Below are positions 34,392 through 46,408 of a stretch of 64,000 bases of DNA, in pieces (positions within the stretch are counted from its first letter, which is position 1; the number at the start of each line of letters is the position of its first letter). Source of the DNA: Kalmusia sp. IMI 367209. Lineage: Eukaryota > Ascomycota > Dothideomycetes > Pleosporales > Didymosphaeriaceae. The translations under genes were made by a program, and so were the position numbers. Location of the stretch: the NCBI GenBank assembly GCA_027946365.1, contig JAPEUQ010000019.1:1-64000 (forward strand). The letters are read 5' to 3'. The notes beneath the pieces are model-generated. The model made no database searches and was not told where the DNA came from. It saw nothing but the letters and a program-made list of their open reading frames with translations.

Positions 34392-36446
34392 GTTGTCTTA
34401 ATTGAAAAACACAGGAAAATAGTCTTTAGTGATGGATAAAGTTGGTGGTAAATTTTCGTGGCATCCAAACCATGCTTACTTTACATATACACGCCAGAGT
34501 ATGGCAAGAATGTCCTACTAGACTCGCCTTATCGTGCTACTCAAGCTAGTCTTTACCGACGTATTGCCTGTATCAGCCTCCATCATCCGACGTGGTCTGA
34601 CCTCCCTGCAGTGATTTCATGGAATTTGACCATGGAGCCGGTGAGACTTAAGCTCACATAAATCTCGGGAACGTATTTCTGCCGACGAGCCGAAGAGTGA
34701 GGATCCTGTTGTTAGATGATTTTCAAATTTTCAAGCTTAGCCAAGCAGTACTCCATGGAGGAACACCATCTATCTCACTATTCGGGAACGACTGCGTCGA
34801 GGGCACGGACTGGATGCAGGGCAGGATGAGTGTGGGAAAGGATCGCCGAACTTCGGGGTAGTCATGCAAGCCACTTCATTGTGTAGTAAAGTCGGGAATG
34901 AGACGGGGGTAATAGCTTATGTCGCACGGCGAGAACTATTGGCCGCCCTTAGTGGCAATGTACGGCTAAATGAGAGAAAGGAGTTATTACAAGATGAATA
35001 CGAGAGCATAATAAGGCTTGCCGCATGTTTGAGACTGATCGCGCATTGCAGCTTAGGTAAGTCGCTTCCCGTGCCATGCATGTCAGCTGCATGTGCAGCT
35101 TTGTTCTCGAAAGTGGATGCCTCAGGACGCCTTATTTTGGTACTCATAAAGCTTGCTGGCAATACAGTCCTTCTTCATGTCATCTTGAGAGATGCATCCT
35201 CTGATATTGGAGTGAGTTGTATTAGACTTTACACATTGATGTAGCATTCTTTGGTAGTGCTGTCACCTCAAGTACTTTCCGTACCGATGTAGCGGAACGC
35301 TAGTGCAGCTTATCTGTAGTCAACGCAAGTAAGAATCATCGCCTGCCCCATCCATCTAAGCGTCAGCCGATCAAATGCTTATTCGCTGAGCTGTATGCTA
35401 TCGTCTGCATGACTACATATTGATAGCGAGTGGTTGAGTAGTCCTACTGGTACTTCAACGACATCCTGAACGAGTTGCTTCTACTAGAAAGCTCTTGGAG
35501 AGTGAATCCTAGATGGAAAAATCTTTGTAACGAAGCGCAACTCTGCGATAGCCCTGACTTATCTCTCGTGAGTGTGCGAACTGATGCATCTATGAAAGAC
35601 CCGTTCCATCAATCGAGCAGGGAAGAGGAGAAGGATTCTTCTAATCGTCACAACTGCGTGCATTTTCGTGTGAATGCCGCACCATCCGTCAAGGATTTTA
35701 GTCAAGTTATTGCGCCTGTGGCGGCAATTTCGTTTTCTTGCACAAGGTGTAAGATACACCAGTTCGCACTTATAGCCCTAGAACAGGTAAGACTCACAGA
35801 CCTATATTTTTAACCAATCATGGGATCTTCCAAGATATTAGATTTCAGATGACAGACCGAGATGTATCAACCATGTACCTCGTTTATCCAATAAATGTCA
35901 CTTCGTCTTCATCTAAAATCGGTATTGTGCGTCAGTATTGTGCGTCATGTTATCTTACCATCAATACGCCTGTTACAAATAACAGAGCTCGGCCGCTCGT
36001 CATCGGAACGCAAAAGGTAGCACGCAGGCTTTCAAGCTTAGTTGATAAAAACTACTAAGCAATATCTAGTCAACAATAGATAACACTCGCTGATTAGCTG
36101 CAAATTTAGCTTTACCCCAATGAGTTTAGAATAACGGAGTTTTCAAGTGACAACAAATCTTCTGATTGTTCAATCGAGCTGGAACGTGACGCCGGAAGGT
36201 TCGAATGCGCTTTGTATAGTCTCCGAGTTCGGATTCCGGTGCCGTCTCCTCCTTTGTAGATGATTGGAGTCATGCATCTGTATTGTACAGAACTGGGGTT
36301 CGCTGTCTTATATGAGGGTGTTGGTCGCAGTTGGCCAAGAAAACGACCGGAACGATGGTACCAGCGATGACCCGGACGGTAGGTATTTAACACCGGCCGT
36401 GTCTTTATCGAATCTGGCTAACACCGAGCAGACGCTATCAAAAAAA
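34392..36446. other. Intergenic region, nothing recognised
   Basis: Two kb between the monooxygenase and the AflR-like gene. Frames of 126 codons (34864-35244) and 112 codons (35475-35813) are open but match no family I know, and coding-like composition is weak. The region may contain decayed genes. Confidence 0.45.
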
Positions 36447-37871
36447 ATGTCAAATTGGTCAGCAAAAATGGATGATAACAGGATCCGGCTACGAGCGTCT
36501 TGCAACGGCTGTAACGAAGCCAAGGTGCGTTGCAGCCAGCGAAAGCCGACTTGCGCAAGATGTGAGCGCAACGAAATCGAGTGCAGTGCGTAATGTCAGA
36601 TTGCGAAGTGTCTGTATTTAGCTCAAGTAATTCTTTGGAAGCATCAGAGATTTATTACTTGGCTAATACTTACCGAGCATATCTGTCCCCACTTTCTGGA
36701 TCATACTGACTTGATACCCCCGCATTTAGTCTACGGACTCTCACGGAGGACACACAAAGACGCCCCACCCATCCTGATCCCTCCATCGCAGCGGGGAGGG
36801 AGGCTTTCGCGGTCAGGAAGGCCTTCACGGCTCCCAGCCAACAGGGATACTAGTATCGGGACCGGTACCAAAAGTAACAACACAAGTAACACTGCGACTC
36901 CTTCGAACGGCTGTGCGACGCCCGAAGAACCGTCGGGGGCACACAATAATAATGCGAACCTCTTCGGTGATTGCATGTTCCCGATGGCAACCTCACAATT
37001 GCTGGATTTCAGCAGTCTTCTCCCCGACAGCGTCAGCAGCGCGGCCATGACGCCCGAGCACTTCCCAACCGAGTATGCCGAGCATAATCCGTGGGTCTTG
37101 GGATCACTATTCAGCACCGACCACAATAACGACATCGCCGATAGGTGGGCAGTTCGGGTGCGAAATGGCGAGGGAGATTGCAATTGCCATGCGGGCGTCA
37201 CCGAGCTGCTAGCATCGATGCGCGGCGGCGGTAACAATGAACAACGGCTGTCAATCGATGCGCAGCTTGCTAAGTTGAAGCGATGCATCGTGTCATCCGA
37301 GACGTCAATGGAGTGTGCACACGGTCGTCAGACCTCGGAGCCCATCCACATCATGGCTATCGCCATGCTCATCGGCTACGTCATGGAAGACTTCAAGATG
37401 CTCGCCAGTGACTCCTCGCTATGTATGCCATCATCTTCGTCTTCATCGTCACTATCACCGCCAGCGATAAATGAGATGGCTGCTATGGGAAACACTGGGA
37501 CCGGTACAACGTCGATGTCCGGCATGCTCCCCAATATAAGTAGCACCGACATGTCCATGGGCGGTTGCCTGGAGCCCCGACTGTCGTGGGGCGTGCTCGA
37601 ACTAGAGGACGATGACGAGAAGGACCTCCGTCAGAGATTGTACCTATTATCGTTTCGCAAGTTGGAGAGGCTGCTGACGCAACTTACACAATACCTGCGC
37701 GACCTGCACAATGCGCGGGCCAACCTCCCAGACCCATCGCGTCACATGGCATTCATAATCGCGTGCGACTACACGCGCCTATGGCTTGAAAAGAAGGCCG
37801 ATGATGTTAAGAGGCTGCTTTCGTTCCCGGCGAGAGACGAGGCTACGGATTTAGCGTTTGCACACCGTTGA
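36447..37871 (+). CDS. AflR-like Zn(II)2Cys6 transcription factor
   Basis: Model: exons 36447-36585 and 36730-37871 (144-bp intron), 426 aa. Exon 1 encodes the zinc binuclear cluster CNGCNEAKVRCSQRKPTC followed by ARCERNEIEC; exon 2 continues with IYGLSRR, completing the usual C-x-Y end of the motif. A long low-complexity middle (Thr/Asn/Ser-rich, with a run of serines) leads to an AflR-type C-terminal domain. In that domain the CNCHAGVTELLASM, LAKLKRCI and IHIMAIAMLIGYVMEDF segments match the AflR family pattern. AflR proteins bind TCGN5CGA-type sites and switch on aromatic polyketide clusters, usually helped by the AflS co-activator; an AflS-like gene lies at 44668. It sits at the left edge of the second module and is its probable pathway regulator. 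A second in-frame ATG at 36468 is possible. Confidence 0.85.
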
Positions 37872-39119
37872 ATTATTCTATTTCTCTTCCTAGTCCTAGG
37901 CAATAACGGTGTTAAAACCCTCATGTCGAATTAAATATACTTATACATCCTCGCTGTGTCTCAAAATTATGCTTAGAGTTACACTTTATCAGTGCAGATC
38001 TCTAGCGACGTCGTTTCTACCTTCTGCTAGTGTTGTCGCGAGTCACAGGGCTGGCCCGCACCTAGACCCCACCAAACCCACCAACATCGCTTAGACCCAC
38101 CTAGAGCCTAATCTACAAACTAAGCTTCCCGAACTAATACACACATTTCTACCTAGCCCTCCTAATCATTAGCCCGGGCTATTTTGCAGAATTTCTGCAT
38201 GCACATGTCCACATCACACCATTGCCTGAAGTTCAAACAACAACTGTACACGACGGCAAGCTGGGCCGAATGCCAACGGCGCCGCATGTTGAGGAAGAGT
38301 ATGCGCTTGAAAAGCCCAGCGTTGATGGCAGCAGGAACGGCAGCAGGAACAACATCAGGTCATCCCAGGTCGATGGAAGCGAAGTTGTTCCCGGCATAGG
38401 GATTCCCGAACTAAGCGCCTAATCTTGTTGGGTCAATTTGTCTCGCCACACTATTCGTGTTTTCGATCCAGGGCGGACCACGCTAGTTTCCCCGAAACCA
38501 ATGCGCTGGGTTTGCCCGATGTTAGCAGGAGCGTCATTCCCGTTGCTGTTCTGAGCCTTGGGCTCCATTGGAATTGTGATGCAGCGATCAGCAGAACCAT
38601 ATGCCACAATGGATGAATCATTGCTGTCTCCATCGTAGCGGTGCGCTAAACCTAGAAGGGATAGACTATTTGGAACGTGCATAGATGTTCTCATTCCGCC
38701 AGATCGTGAATAACGTGACCTGTGATTGAACTTCCTCACGTATTAGCTGCGCAACGGACAATCAGAAGCATAGATGACCTGGATCATCGGAGCCTTGATT
38801 CATGAGTGACTTCAAGTATGGTTGACTTGGCCTGTAGATGACCTGAACCATACATGACAAACTATGAGGTCCGACGGACTGTCAGCTCCGTGAGTCTCTG
38901 TGCTCTTGCACAAAATGTATCTTTCTGAATACATGGGAAAGGACGACGCCTATATATGATCAAGCCACAATACCTGGAAGCCTACCTCTTCGTTGCTAAT
39001 GCACTCAAATCGTATTTCCCATCATCAAACTCGCTCTATCGACGATCACCTGCTCTCTGTGTTTCTGCATCGTGCACATTTTCAACTTTTTCTCAGCGTA
39101 AAACTTCCTTTTGTACAGG
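37872..39119. other. Intergenic region and MFS promoter
   Basis: No supported gene in about 1.25 kb. Short open frames near 38184-38422 and 38419-38739 are unrecognised. The right end is the promoter of the transporter. Confidence 0.5.
38951..38957 (+). promoter_or_regulatory. Possible TATA element of the MFS gene
   Basis: TATATAT lies 163 bp upstream of the transporter ATG at 39120. Spacing is compatible with a core promoter, but this rests on sequence alone. Confidence 0.3.
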
Positions 39120-40931
39120 ATGGCAGCCACGGAAACTCCTCGTGGAAGCGAACAAGCCATGGATTCATCGATATCATCAGTGGAGAAGAACTCAAGTGAG
39201 ATGGTACCCATGAGTATTCAATTGGAAACATCGCCACGAAACATGGGCAGAGTTCGATGGATCCTAACCTGCTCTGCCTTGTACTCGGCAACGCTTCTAT
39301 ACGGTCTCGACACCACCATCGTGGCAGATGTACAGGTTCCAATCGTAGAGAGATTTGGAGACATTGAATCGCTAACTTGGATCGGAGCTGCCTTTCCTCT
39401 CGGGTCTGTTTCCGTTATTATGCCACTAGGAGTCATTTACGGATTGTTCGATTACAAATGGCTGTACATTAGCAGCTTCATTCTTTTCGAGGCAGGGAGC
39501 GCTCTCTGTGGCGGTGCTCCGAACATGAATGCACTCATTATTGGCCGAGTCATCGCTGGTATTGGAGGCTCGGGTCTATACCTAGGGCAAGAATAGTACC
39601 AGACCCCGCCTGTATTTTCGCTTCTAATTCTGGCATAGGAATCTGAACATCTTTGCAAGCCTGACTACGATCCAAGAACGCCCCGTCTATTTCGCTGGCG
39701 CTGGCCTTTGCTGGGGTGCAGGCGCCATTTTGGGGCCAGTTGTAGGCGGAGCTTTCGCGAAGAGCTCTGCTACTTGGAGATGGGTGAGAACGATCATGGA
39801 AACAGTACAGCAGACGACTTATCACTGACGTTGTTATAGTCTTTCTATATTAACCTTGTCGTAGCAGCTCTTAGCGGCCCTGTTTACGTGTTCTCGCTGC
39901 CCTCAATCCAACCGAAACCAGGGATCCCAATTCTGAAGAAGATTTCCCAGATCGACTTCCTCGGAACTACATTATTCGCTGGCATATTTGCGCTATTTAT
40001 CATTCCATTGACCCTTGCTGAAGGTCAATGGGCATGGAGCGATGCCAGTACCATCACATGTCTCGCTCTTTGCGGAGTTCTCACGTTGTTTTTCATCGGA
40101 CAGCAAGCCTTTTCCATTTTTACGACTCCAGAACAACGCATTTTTCCGGTCGACTTACTACACAGCCGTACATTGATCTTGATGTTCATTTCAACCGCTG
40201 GAACTTCGACAAGCCTTTTCGTGCCGGTTTACTACATACCACTCTACTTCCAGTTTACCCACGGGGACGATCCGATACAGGCAGCAGTCCGTCTCCTTCC
40301 ATTTGTCCTCATTGCTGTTTTTACCACGATGGTCAGTGGGGGAACAATGCCTAGATTTGGCTTTTACATGCCATGGTATGTTCTCAGCGGCGTTTCGAGT
40401 GTCCTAGGTGCAGCTCTTATGTATACGGTGAAACCCAGCACAGCTGCTGGGGTCGTGTACGGCTACAGCATACCAATTGCTATTGGGGCAGGAGGCAGTT
40501 TACAGATCGGCTATTCTGTCGCACAGGCTACAGTGTCCGCAGCTCAACATTCAGCAGCTATTCGATTTATCAATTCTTCGCAACTAGGTGGAACGACTAT
40601 TGCGTTAACCATTGCGGGGCGAGTGTTCCAGACATATGCCTTCAAGAATGTCAAACACGCGCTCGCTGGTCTTGGATTCACCGATAGCCAGATTGGAGGC
40701 GCTATTGCTGGAGCCCAAGGAGACCTGCTGGATTCGCTGAGTCCAGAAATTCGAGAGGCGGTTTTGGGAGGCATCGTGAAAGCTATAGCGAAGGCTTACA
40801 TTCTTGTTATTGCGGGGGGGTCTACGACTCTGATGTGCTCCTTTTTTATGAAGAGAGAAAAGCTGTTTCAGAAGACCGTTACATCTGATGACATTGGAGA
40901 ACAGAAGAGTATACTCGAGGTGCAGAAGTAA
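39120..40931 (+). CDS. MFS drug/toxin efflux transporter (14-TMS type)
   Basis: Model: exons 39120-39586, 39639-39783 and 39840-40931, 567 aa. Intron 1 is a GC..AG intron (donor GCAAGA, 52 bp); intron 2 is a standard GTGAGA..TAG. Splicing restores family landmarks: LDTTIVADVQVPIVERF after the first helix, GSALCGGAPNMNALIIGR, the GPVVGGAF antiporter motif and WRWSFYINL. Around 14 hydrophobic segments and a charged cytosolic tail follow. This places it with the DHA2 family efflux pumps, such as AflT-like exporters in fungal toxin clusters. It is expected in the plasma membrane or a vesicle membrane, exporting the cluster product by proton antiport. It stands between the AflR-like regulator and the laccase. 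Confidence 0.88.
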
Positions 40932-41819
40932 GATTAGGGCGAATGGCCATTTCGTCCCTCTAGAAAGAGCAAATTATGTATGAATGACCAGCATGTTCAA
41001 CACAGTATTGATATACACTATATGAGACAAACCAAAACTTTCTTCCCTTCGATATGTCCTTAACAAATCATGCCGCACGTAATGTTTTATTGTTTGGTCT
41101 GCTTAGAATCGTTGACTTCACATAACAAGCTACATTTCTCTTATTATGCAACTACAGGCATGAAGTTAAGTGTCGAATTGTGCTGCTTTGTCTAAGTTTC
41201 CTGAATTTTAATGTTTTAATGTCAATCAAGAAATGAAGAATTTTTTATAAGTCTTATAGAGCGTAACATAGCTCAGACCTAAAAGTTCATTATCCTGCAA
41301 TTTGTGTAGGAAATTCTCTTTTCTCTTGTATCAAGGCCTCCTTATAAATCTGTTATACTTTACAGAATTAGTCTTGGCCTCTCTCATGATTCAATGTAAT
41401 GATACTTAACGCGTCACATTCATAGAAAATAGACAAATGACAGAGATAAAAGTGATCAATTTCTTCCTTAGCTGACTTCACGCGAAGCTGATACGAATGC
41501 GAAGCTAAACAGGATGAATCGCTAGTCACTCTCATAGTTTCGAGCACCTAATACACGCTATAAATTCATGTGAAATACATATATTTACCTAGCACACCAA
41601 GGTCTTATACCTGCGATCGGGATTCAAGCATTGATCTAATCACTTCAAAACGCTGAAACCAACTTTCGATTTCAAGGGGTTGATACTAAAAGTGTGGATA
41701 TCTGAGACCGATGATTAAAGACTCTTTCAATTCCATTTCACATTGAGGTATGTCCTGTCCCATCACACATTTCCATTAGAAACAACCAGAATCACGCAAG
41801 GTAATGGCAATGCCATATC
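40932..41819. other. Intergenic region, nothing recognised
   Basis: An AT-leaning 0.9-kb spacer between convergent genes (MFS on +, laccase on -). It serves as the 3' regions of both. No gene or repeat seen. Confidence 0.6.
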
Positions 41820-43795
41820 CTAAACACCCGAGTCTTCCTGCTTAAATGGCGAAGATGGATACCAATCATCCCAATCATTACACATCGGCTCAAACTCCTT
41901 GTCCCAATCGCTCGTAGCCCCACTTCCCGGAATCAGGGCCGGCGACTCTAATATTGTCGCCCCAAAGCCTTGACTGCTATGCCATGCAATGTGGCAATGC
42001 AAAAGCCAAACACCCGGGTTGTCAAGTGCAAATGCGATGACGATGTAGCCGTTCGGGGGCAAAATGACGGTGTCGCGCCGCGGCGGATTCTTCGATTGCC
42101 AGCCGTTAGTTGTTCCGTCCCAGCGGGCATTCGCGCCAGCCTCAAGGACGAGAAAGTCGTGGCCGTGGAGGTGTATGGGGTGGGAGACGCTAAATGGTGG
42201 GGATGGTGAGTTGAGACTATAACAGATGGAGTATCTTAAGCACTTACCCTGGGATAGGGGTCAACTCGTCGATGACAAGGATGGCCCATTCCGTCTCATT
42301 GCTTGCATTGCCACGGGATGCTGCGGTAGAAGAGTTCAAAGCCTGATAGTCGACATCAGTCACGAAGGTCCCCTAATATAATCCATCAAGAGCAAAAGCC
42401 ACTCACCCCTATCTGAAAAACGTTGTCCGACTTCGGAATAGCGCCAAAGTCCCCGGATATGACATCTCGCAGTGCCGGCTGTGACCAGTTCGTCCATAGG
42501 AATCCCCCAGATGGCTGGTTGAACGACCATCTAAGGTACTTATTGAGGTAGTACTCGCCCGTTACATTTTCGGCGTAAATGCCCCCGTCCATGTTAGGCA
42601 AATCAATTGGCACCCACGGCACTACGTTCGTAGCGGGCTCGTCCAGGCATGTTTCAATCTTGACCACTGTACTCACAGTCGTAGGGATCTCGATGCTACT
42701 ATTGTTGTACCTCACAATAGCTGTGATGTTTTCAGTGGAGTCATTCGGTATGCAAAAGTCGATGAGACCACCGCGCAGCCAGTAGTCTCCCGGCGGTGCA
42801 TTAGCCTCGACAATGACATCGTATCGCTCTCCCATGTTAACTAGCACACTGTCCGTTTCATATGGAACAATCGGTACTAGGTCGGCCGATATTACCGTCA
42901 TTGTGTGCCCATCAATGCTGAACTGAAACCAGGACTCGGAGGCGAGGTTGATGAGCCGTAGGCGATATTTTTTGCCTGCCTCAAAGACAAGTTGGTACTT
43001 TTCGCCCTCATTGATACAATTCGGATCGAGCGCAGTTGCATTTGCCGCCGTACAATTTCCTGTGTTTATACCGTTGATCAGTCCGGTGAAGGCTCCATTG
43101 AAAGAGACGTTGAAGTTAGAAATAGTGCTCCAGTGTGCAAATGCGGTGTGGTGATTCCAATCTGTCAGGATTATTGGCTCCAGTTCCTCATCATACTCAG
43201 CCGTCGCCGGGCCGTTGATGATCAGGGGCCCGAACAACCCCTCACTGTACTGCACACTGAGGTGACTGTGGTACATCGAGGTACCATACTGGCTGGCGTG
43301 GAACTTGTACGTCATTGTTTTTCCAGGGGCTATGGGGCATTGGGAGGCGCCAGGGGCCCCATCGTACTGAGTGTTGTGAAGTTGGCGGATCCCGTGCCAA
43401 TGAATGGCTGTACCATTGTTTGCAATATTGTTGGTAACGTGGACGACGACATCGTCACCCCAGTCAGCTATGATTGCTGGGCCAGGCATTGTACCATTAG
43501 CGACTATGCATTTCGTCCTGTACCCATCCGGAGCACAGTCAATCTCCTCTACAGTGAGCCAGTACTCCACTGTACGGCCTGTGTGGAAGATGGTATCATA
43601 CCAGTTAGTATTGATGTCGAATTCGCCCCAGCATTTGCGAGAGGTATTGGTGTTTTGGCATCCAGGGGTCAAGTAGCTAGTATCGCGGATCGAAAGAGCG
43701 CTGGATTCGCTGACTGGACTGGTGATCCCAGCAACCGACAAGGCTGAGACTCCTGCTACTGCGAGGGCCAATAGGGGGAGTGAAAAGTATACCAT
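41820..43795 (-). CDS. Secreted multicopper oxidase (laccase-type)
   Basis: Model: exons 43795-42407, 42342-42248 and 42189-41820 (introns 64 and 58 bp), 617 aa. A signal peptide (about residues 1-18) precedes three cupredoxin domains. Copper ligand motifs are all present: HWHGIRQ, YHSHLSVQYSEG, HPIHLHGHDF (formed after intron 2) and HCHIAWHSSQGFG. There are many N-glycosylation sequons, and the C-terminus EDSGV resembles the DSGL/I/V tail of ascomycete laccases. Such enzymes oxidise phenols with O2; in pigment and perylenequinone or bis-naphthopyrone clusters they couple aromatic polyketides oxidatively outside the cell. That role is inferred here from the neighbouring NR-PKS and O-methyltransferase. 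For intron 1 an alternative acceptor would leave only 34 bp, too short, so the CAG acceptor at 42343 was chosen. Confidence 0.88.
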
Positions 43796-44667
43796 GATTG
43801 AAACTGACGAATGGCAGTAGATTCACGACGAAAGCATAGTATTTGAGCATGATTGCGGCTTTAAAATCTGCTGGCATGTTGCCTGGCATTGTACCCGATC
43901 ACCAGTCTATCATGTCACTTTCCCACCCCTTCCCGAGGTCATGAAGGTCGTCAGCCTGTCTCAAATCACACGTTTGGCTTTGGGCATAGCTCAACGTCCA
44001 ACACCCGCTAGATAAGGATAGTGCGAAAATGAAGCTAGAAAGTTTCCTCCGCGAAGTCGTTCTCGTCATGAGCTCGATACGGGAAGAGACGTTATCGTCT
44101 ATTACTTTTCTCGCGACGCTTGAATGTCTCATCAACATCGCCCTCTTGGTTCCTGGTTCCTGGTTCCTGGTTCCCAGGTCATGGCTCTGGGACTCTGTTT
44201 CCTGGATTCTGTTTCAGGGAGACTGGACAGGGGCAAGTTGTCCTCGGGAAGGAATCAAGATCCTTGATGATGATCCCAGGTTTGTTAGCCCCTGTGTGTT
44301 GGAAGCTAGCCATTCGGGAATCAGCTGACTAATCTTTCCGTCGGGAACGCTCTGCGAGTCGGATAAACTCTTTGCAGCCGCGAGGGTCACCCTCAGCCTT
44401 CCCGGCTAATTTTGGCGCTGTTGAGTGGTCATACATGCCACCTATGTCACCGAAAGAAAAAGAGTGAGAATCGGGGAATACTGCTCCAAAGTACGACGGC
44501 ACAACGAACAATGTGAATCTCCTACCAGAGTGTGCCATATCTCGAAGAATCTCCTTATACTGATATATCTATAAAGCGACAAGGATGAAGGAATGTAGCT
44601 TTTCCAGACTTGAAAATCTTTGAGAAAGAGGCCAACCTGTACAGCACCAGTGCAAACCGGCGCGATC
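43796..44667. promoter_or_regulatory. Divergent promoter region of laccase and O-methyltransferase
   Basis: 872 bp between divergent start codons. It holds four tandem TGGTTCC heptamers at 44147-44174 and a TATATCTATAAA stretch at 44564-44575, about 95 bp before the methyltransferase ATG. I looked for AflR-type TCGN5CGA sites and saw none that fit exactly. Confidence 0.45.
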
Positions 44668-46089
44668 ATGACTTCCCCCCTCAGTAATCCTAACAAGAAA
44701 GAGAATGAGTCGACAGACATTCTCACATTGGCGCTGGACATTGTCAACCACGCAGCCAACATCCAGACGCTGATCGCTTGTCAAAATGTCCCCGCTCCAA
44801 GCTTTGCGTCTGACTCCAAGGAGATACCGGATACGCCAGAATATGGCACCCTACGCAGCCGACTCGTAGCCGTGCTTGACGATCTACGGATGCTTGTAGT
44901 CGGGCCACGCCGCACGATGCGCAACCTGATCTGTTTCAGCAACGACCTGGCTGCTTTTCAAGTCGCGTTCGAATTTGGATTCTTCACCATCGTTCCCGAA
45001 TCAGAAGATGGCATTGCCCTGGAAGAAATCGCCCGACAGGCTAAGATGGATGTGGGTCGAGCGCGCCAGGTGCTGAGGCTGCTGTGCACGCATCGCGTCT
45101 TCAGAGAGGTCAGAGAAGGATGGTTCGCACACACAGCGAACAGCGCGGCCTTCAAGCGGGACGAGAACCTGAGGTGCGCCGGGCAGTTTGGCATGGATGA
45201 GATATTCAAAGCTGCCTCGTCGTTGACGGACACCATCAAAGCGTCGCCCCAGGTGTCCGACCTCGCGCATTCAGCATACAAGACACGCCTCGGTGCCTCC
45301 ATGTTTGACTACTACGAGCAGCATCCAGAGCACGCAGCGAGATTCGCTAAAGCTATGGCAGGTGTTGCGGGCGGTACGTAGATCGGCTCCCCTTTTGCAC
45401 GCCTCAGAGAGCGCTACGCACCTTCAATCGTGTATATTGGCTGACAGATAATAACAGTGGATCGCAAACCCAGCGCACTCGGTGACTTGTTTCCGTGGGA
45501 TACGCTCCATGGCACTGTCGTCGACGTGGGCGGTGGTAGTGGGCACATTGCTATGGCCCTAGCGCACCGATTCCCTCATCTCAACTTTCTCGTACAAGAC
45601 GGTGTGGCGGACATGCTTGCGCAGGGTCGGCATTTGCTTGCCCAGGAGGATACTCAGATAGCCAGCCGTATCGAGCTGCTAGAACACGACTTCTTCAAGC
45701 CGCAACCGCCTCCCGAACGGCTGACCACCCGTGGTCCTGTAGCCGCATTCTTCCTCCGCCACATCTTCCACAACTGGAACGACGCCGACGCCGTGGCTAT
45801 CGCCCGCGCACTTGTTCCCGCGCTCGAGGCGGCCGCCCCAGGTACTCCGCTCATCATAAGCGACAGAGTCCTCCCAAGCCTGGGAGATGGGGTGCCGCTG
45901 TACGAGGAGCGCGGAATGCGCCAGATGGACATGCTGATGATGGTGGGCTTGGGAGCCAAGGAACGAACATACGCCGAGTGGAAGGCCTTGTTCCGGGCGG
46001 CAGACGAAAGGTTGGAGATAAAGAAGGTACACGGTCAAGGCGCGTCGGGCATCTTGGAGGTTGTCCTTCGTCACAACCAACCGATGTGA
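44668..46089 (+). CDS. AflS-like O-methyltransferase
   Basis: Model: exons 44668-45373 and 45458-46089 (84-bp intron, GTACGT..CAG), 445 aa. The N-terminal half is a winged-helix dimerisation domain (LEEIARQAKMDVGRARQVLRLL region). The C-terminal half is a class I SAM-dependent methyltransferase with VDVGGGSGH (motif I), the substrate-side FFLRHIFHNWND containing the likely catalytic His, and a final ILEVVL strand. Family members in NR-PKS clusters include catalytic O-methyltransferases and AflS/AflJ, a co-activator that binds AflR. The SAM and His motifs are intact, so it could methylate a phenol. Pairing with an AflR-like regulator 8 kb away also allows the regulatory role. The sequence does not decide between them. 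The start is the first ATG; the upstream in-frame extension has no ATG. Confidence 0.85.
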
Positions 46090-46408
46090 TCTGCATCCTG
46101 TAACATCCCTATGTTAGGGACACGTTCGAATAGAAATCAGGACACGCAATTGTGTACTCCTCCACAAAGCACGTAAAGAAACTGAAGTGAATGTGCAAGA
46201 ATCCTGAGATTCACTAAGATTTTTTAAGCGTGAAATGATCCACGGTAAAACACAGCGAGAAAATGCAGCACAAGCGCCCGAGATCCACATTTAGTCCCTA
46301 AATAGCACTGGGGCTCCGGGAGGACCCTTAGACTAAGCGCCACCTTAGGTTATCCGTTCGGATCCGCCCCCTGCTAGCTTTTTGTGCTAGTATAGTCGGT
46401 TTGCAGCA
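46090..46408. other. Short intergenic region
   Basis: 319 bp between the convergent O-methyltransferase and SDR genes. Nothing recognised. Confidence 0.6.

Noticed and set aside
42373..42406. A 34-bp intron in the laccase
   Set aside because: Too short for a fungal intron. The next CAG acceptor gives a 64-bp intron with a good branch site and the same reading phase.
42992..43747. 251-codon plus-strand frame opposite the laccase
   Set aside because: Shadow of the multicopper oxidase gene, without domain features.
43796..44667. AflR-type TCGN5CGA sites in the laccase/O-methyltransferase promoter and the other module-4 promoters
   Set aside because: Several partial matches were read, but none keeps both half-sites at the right spacing.
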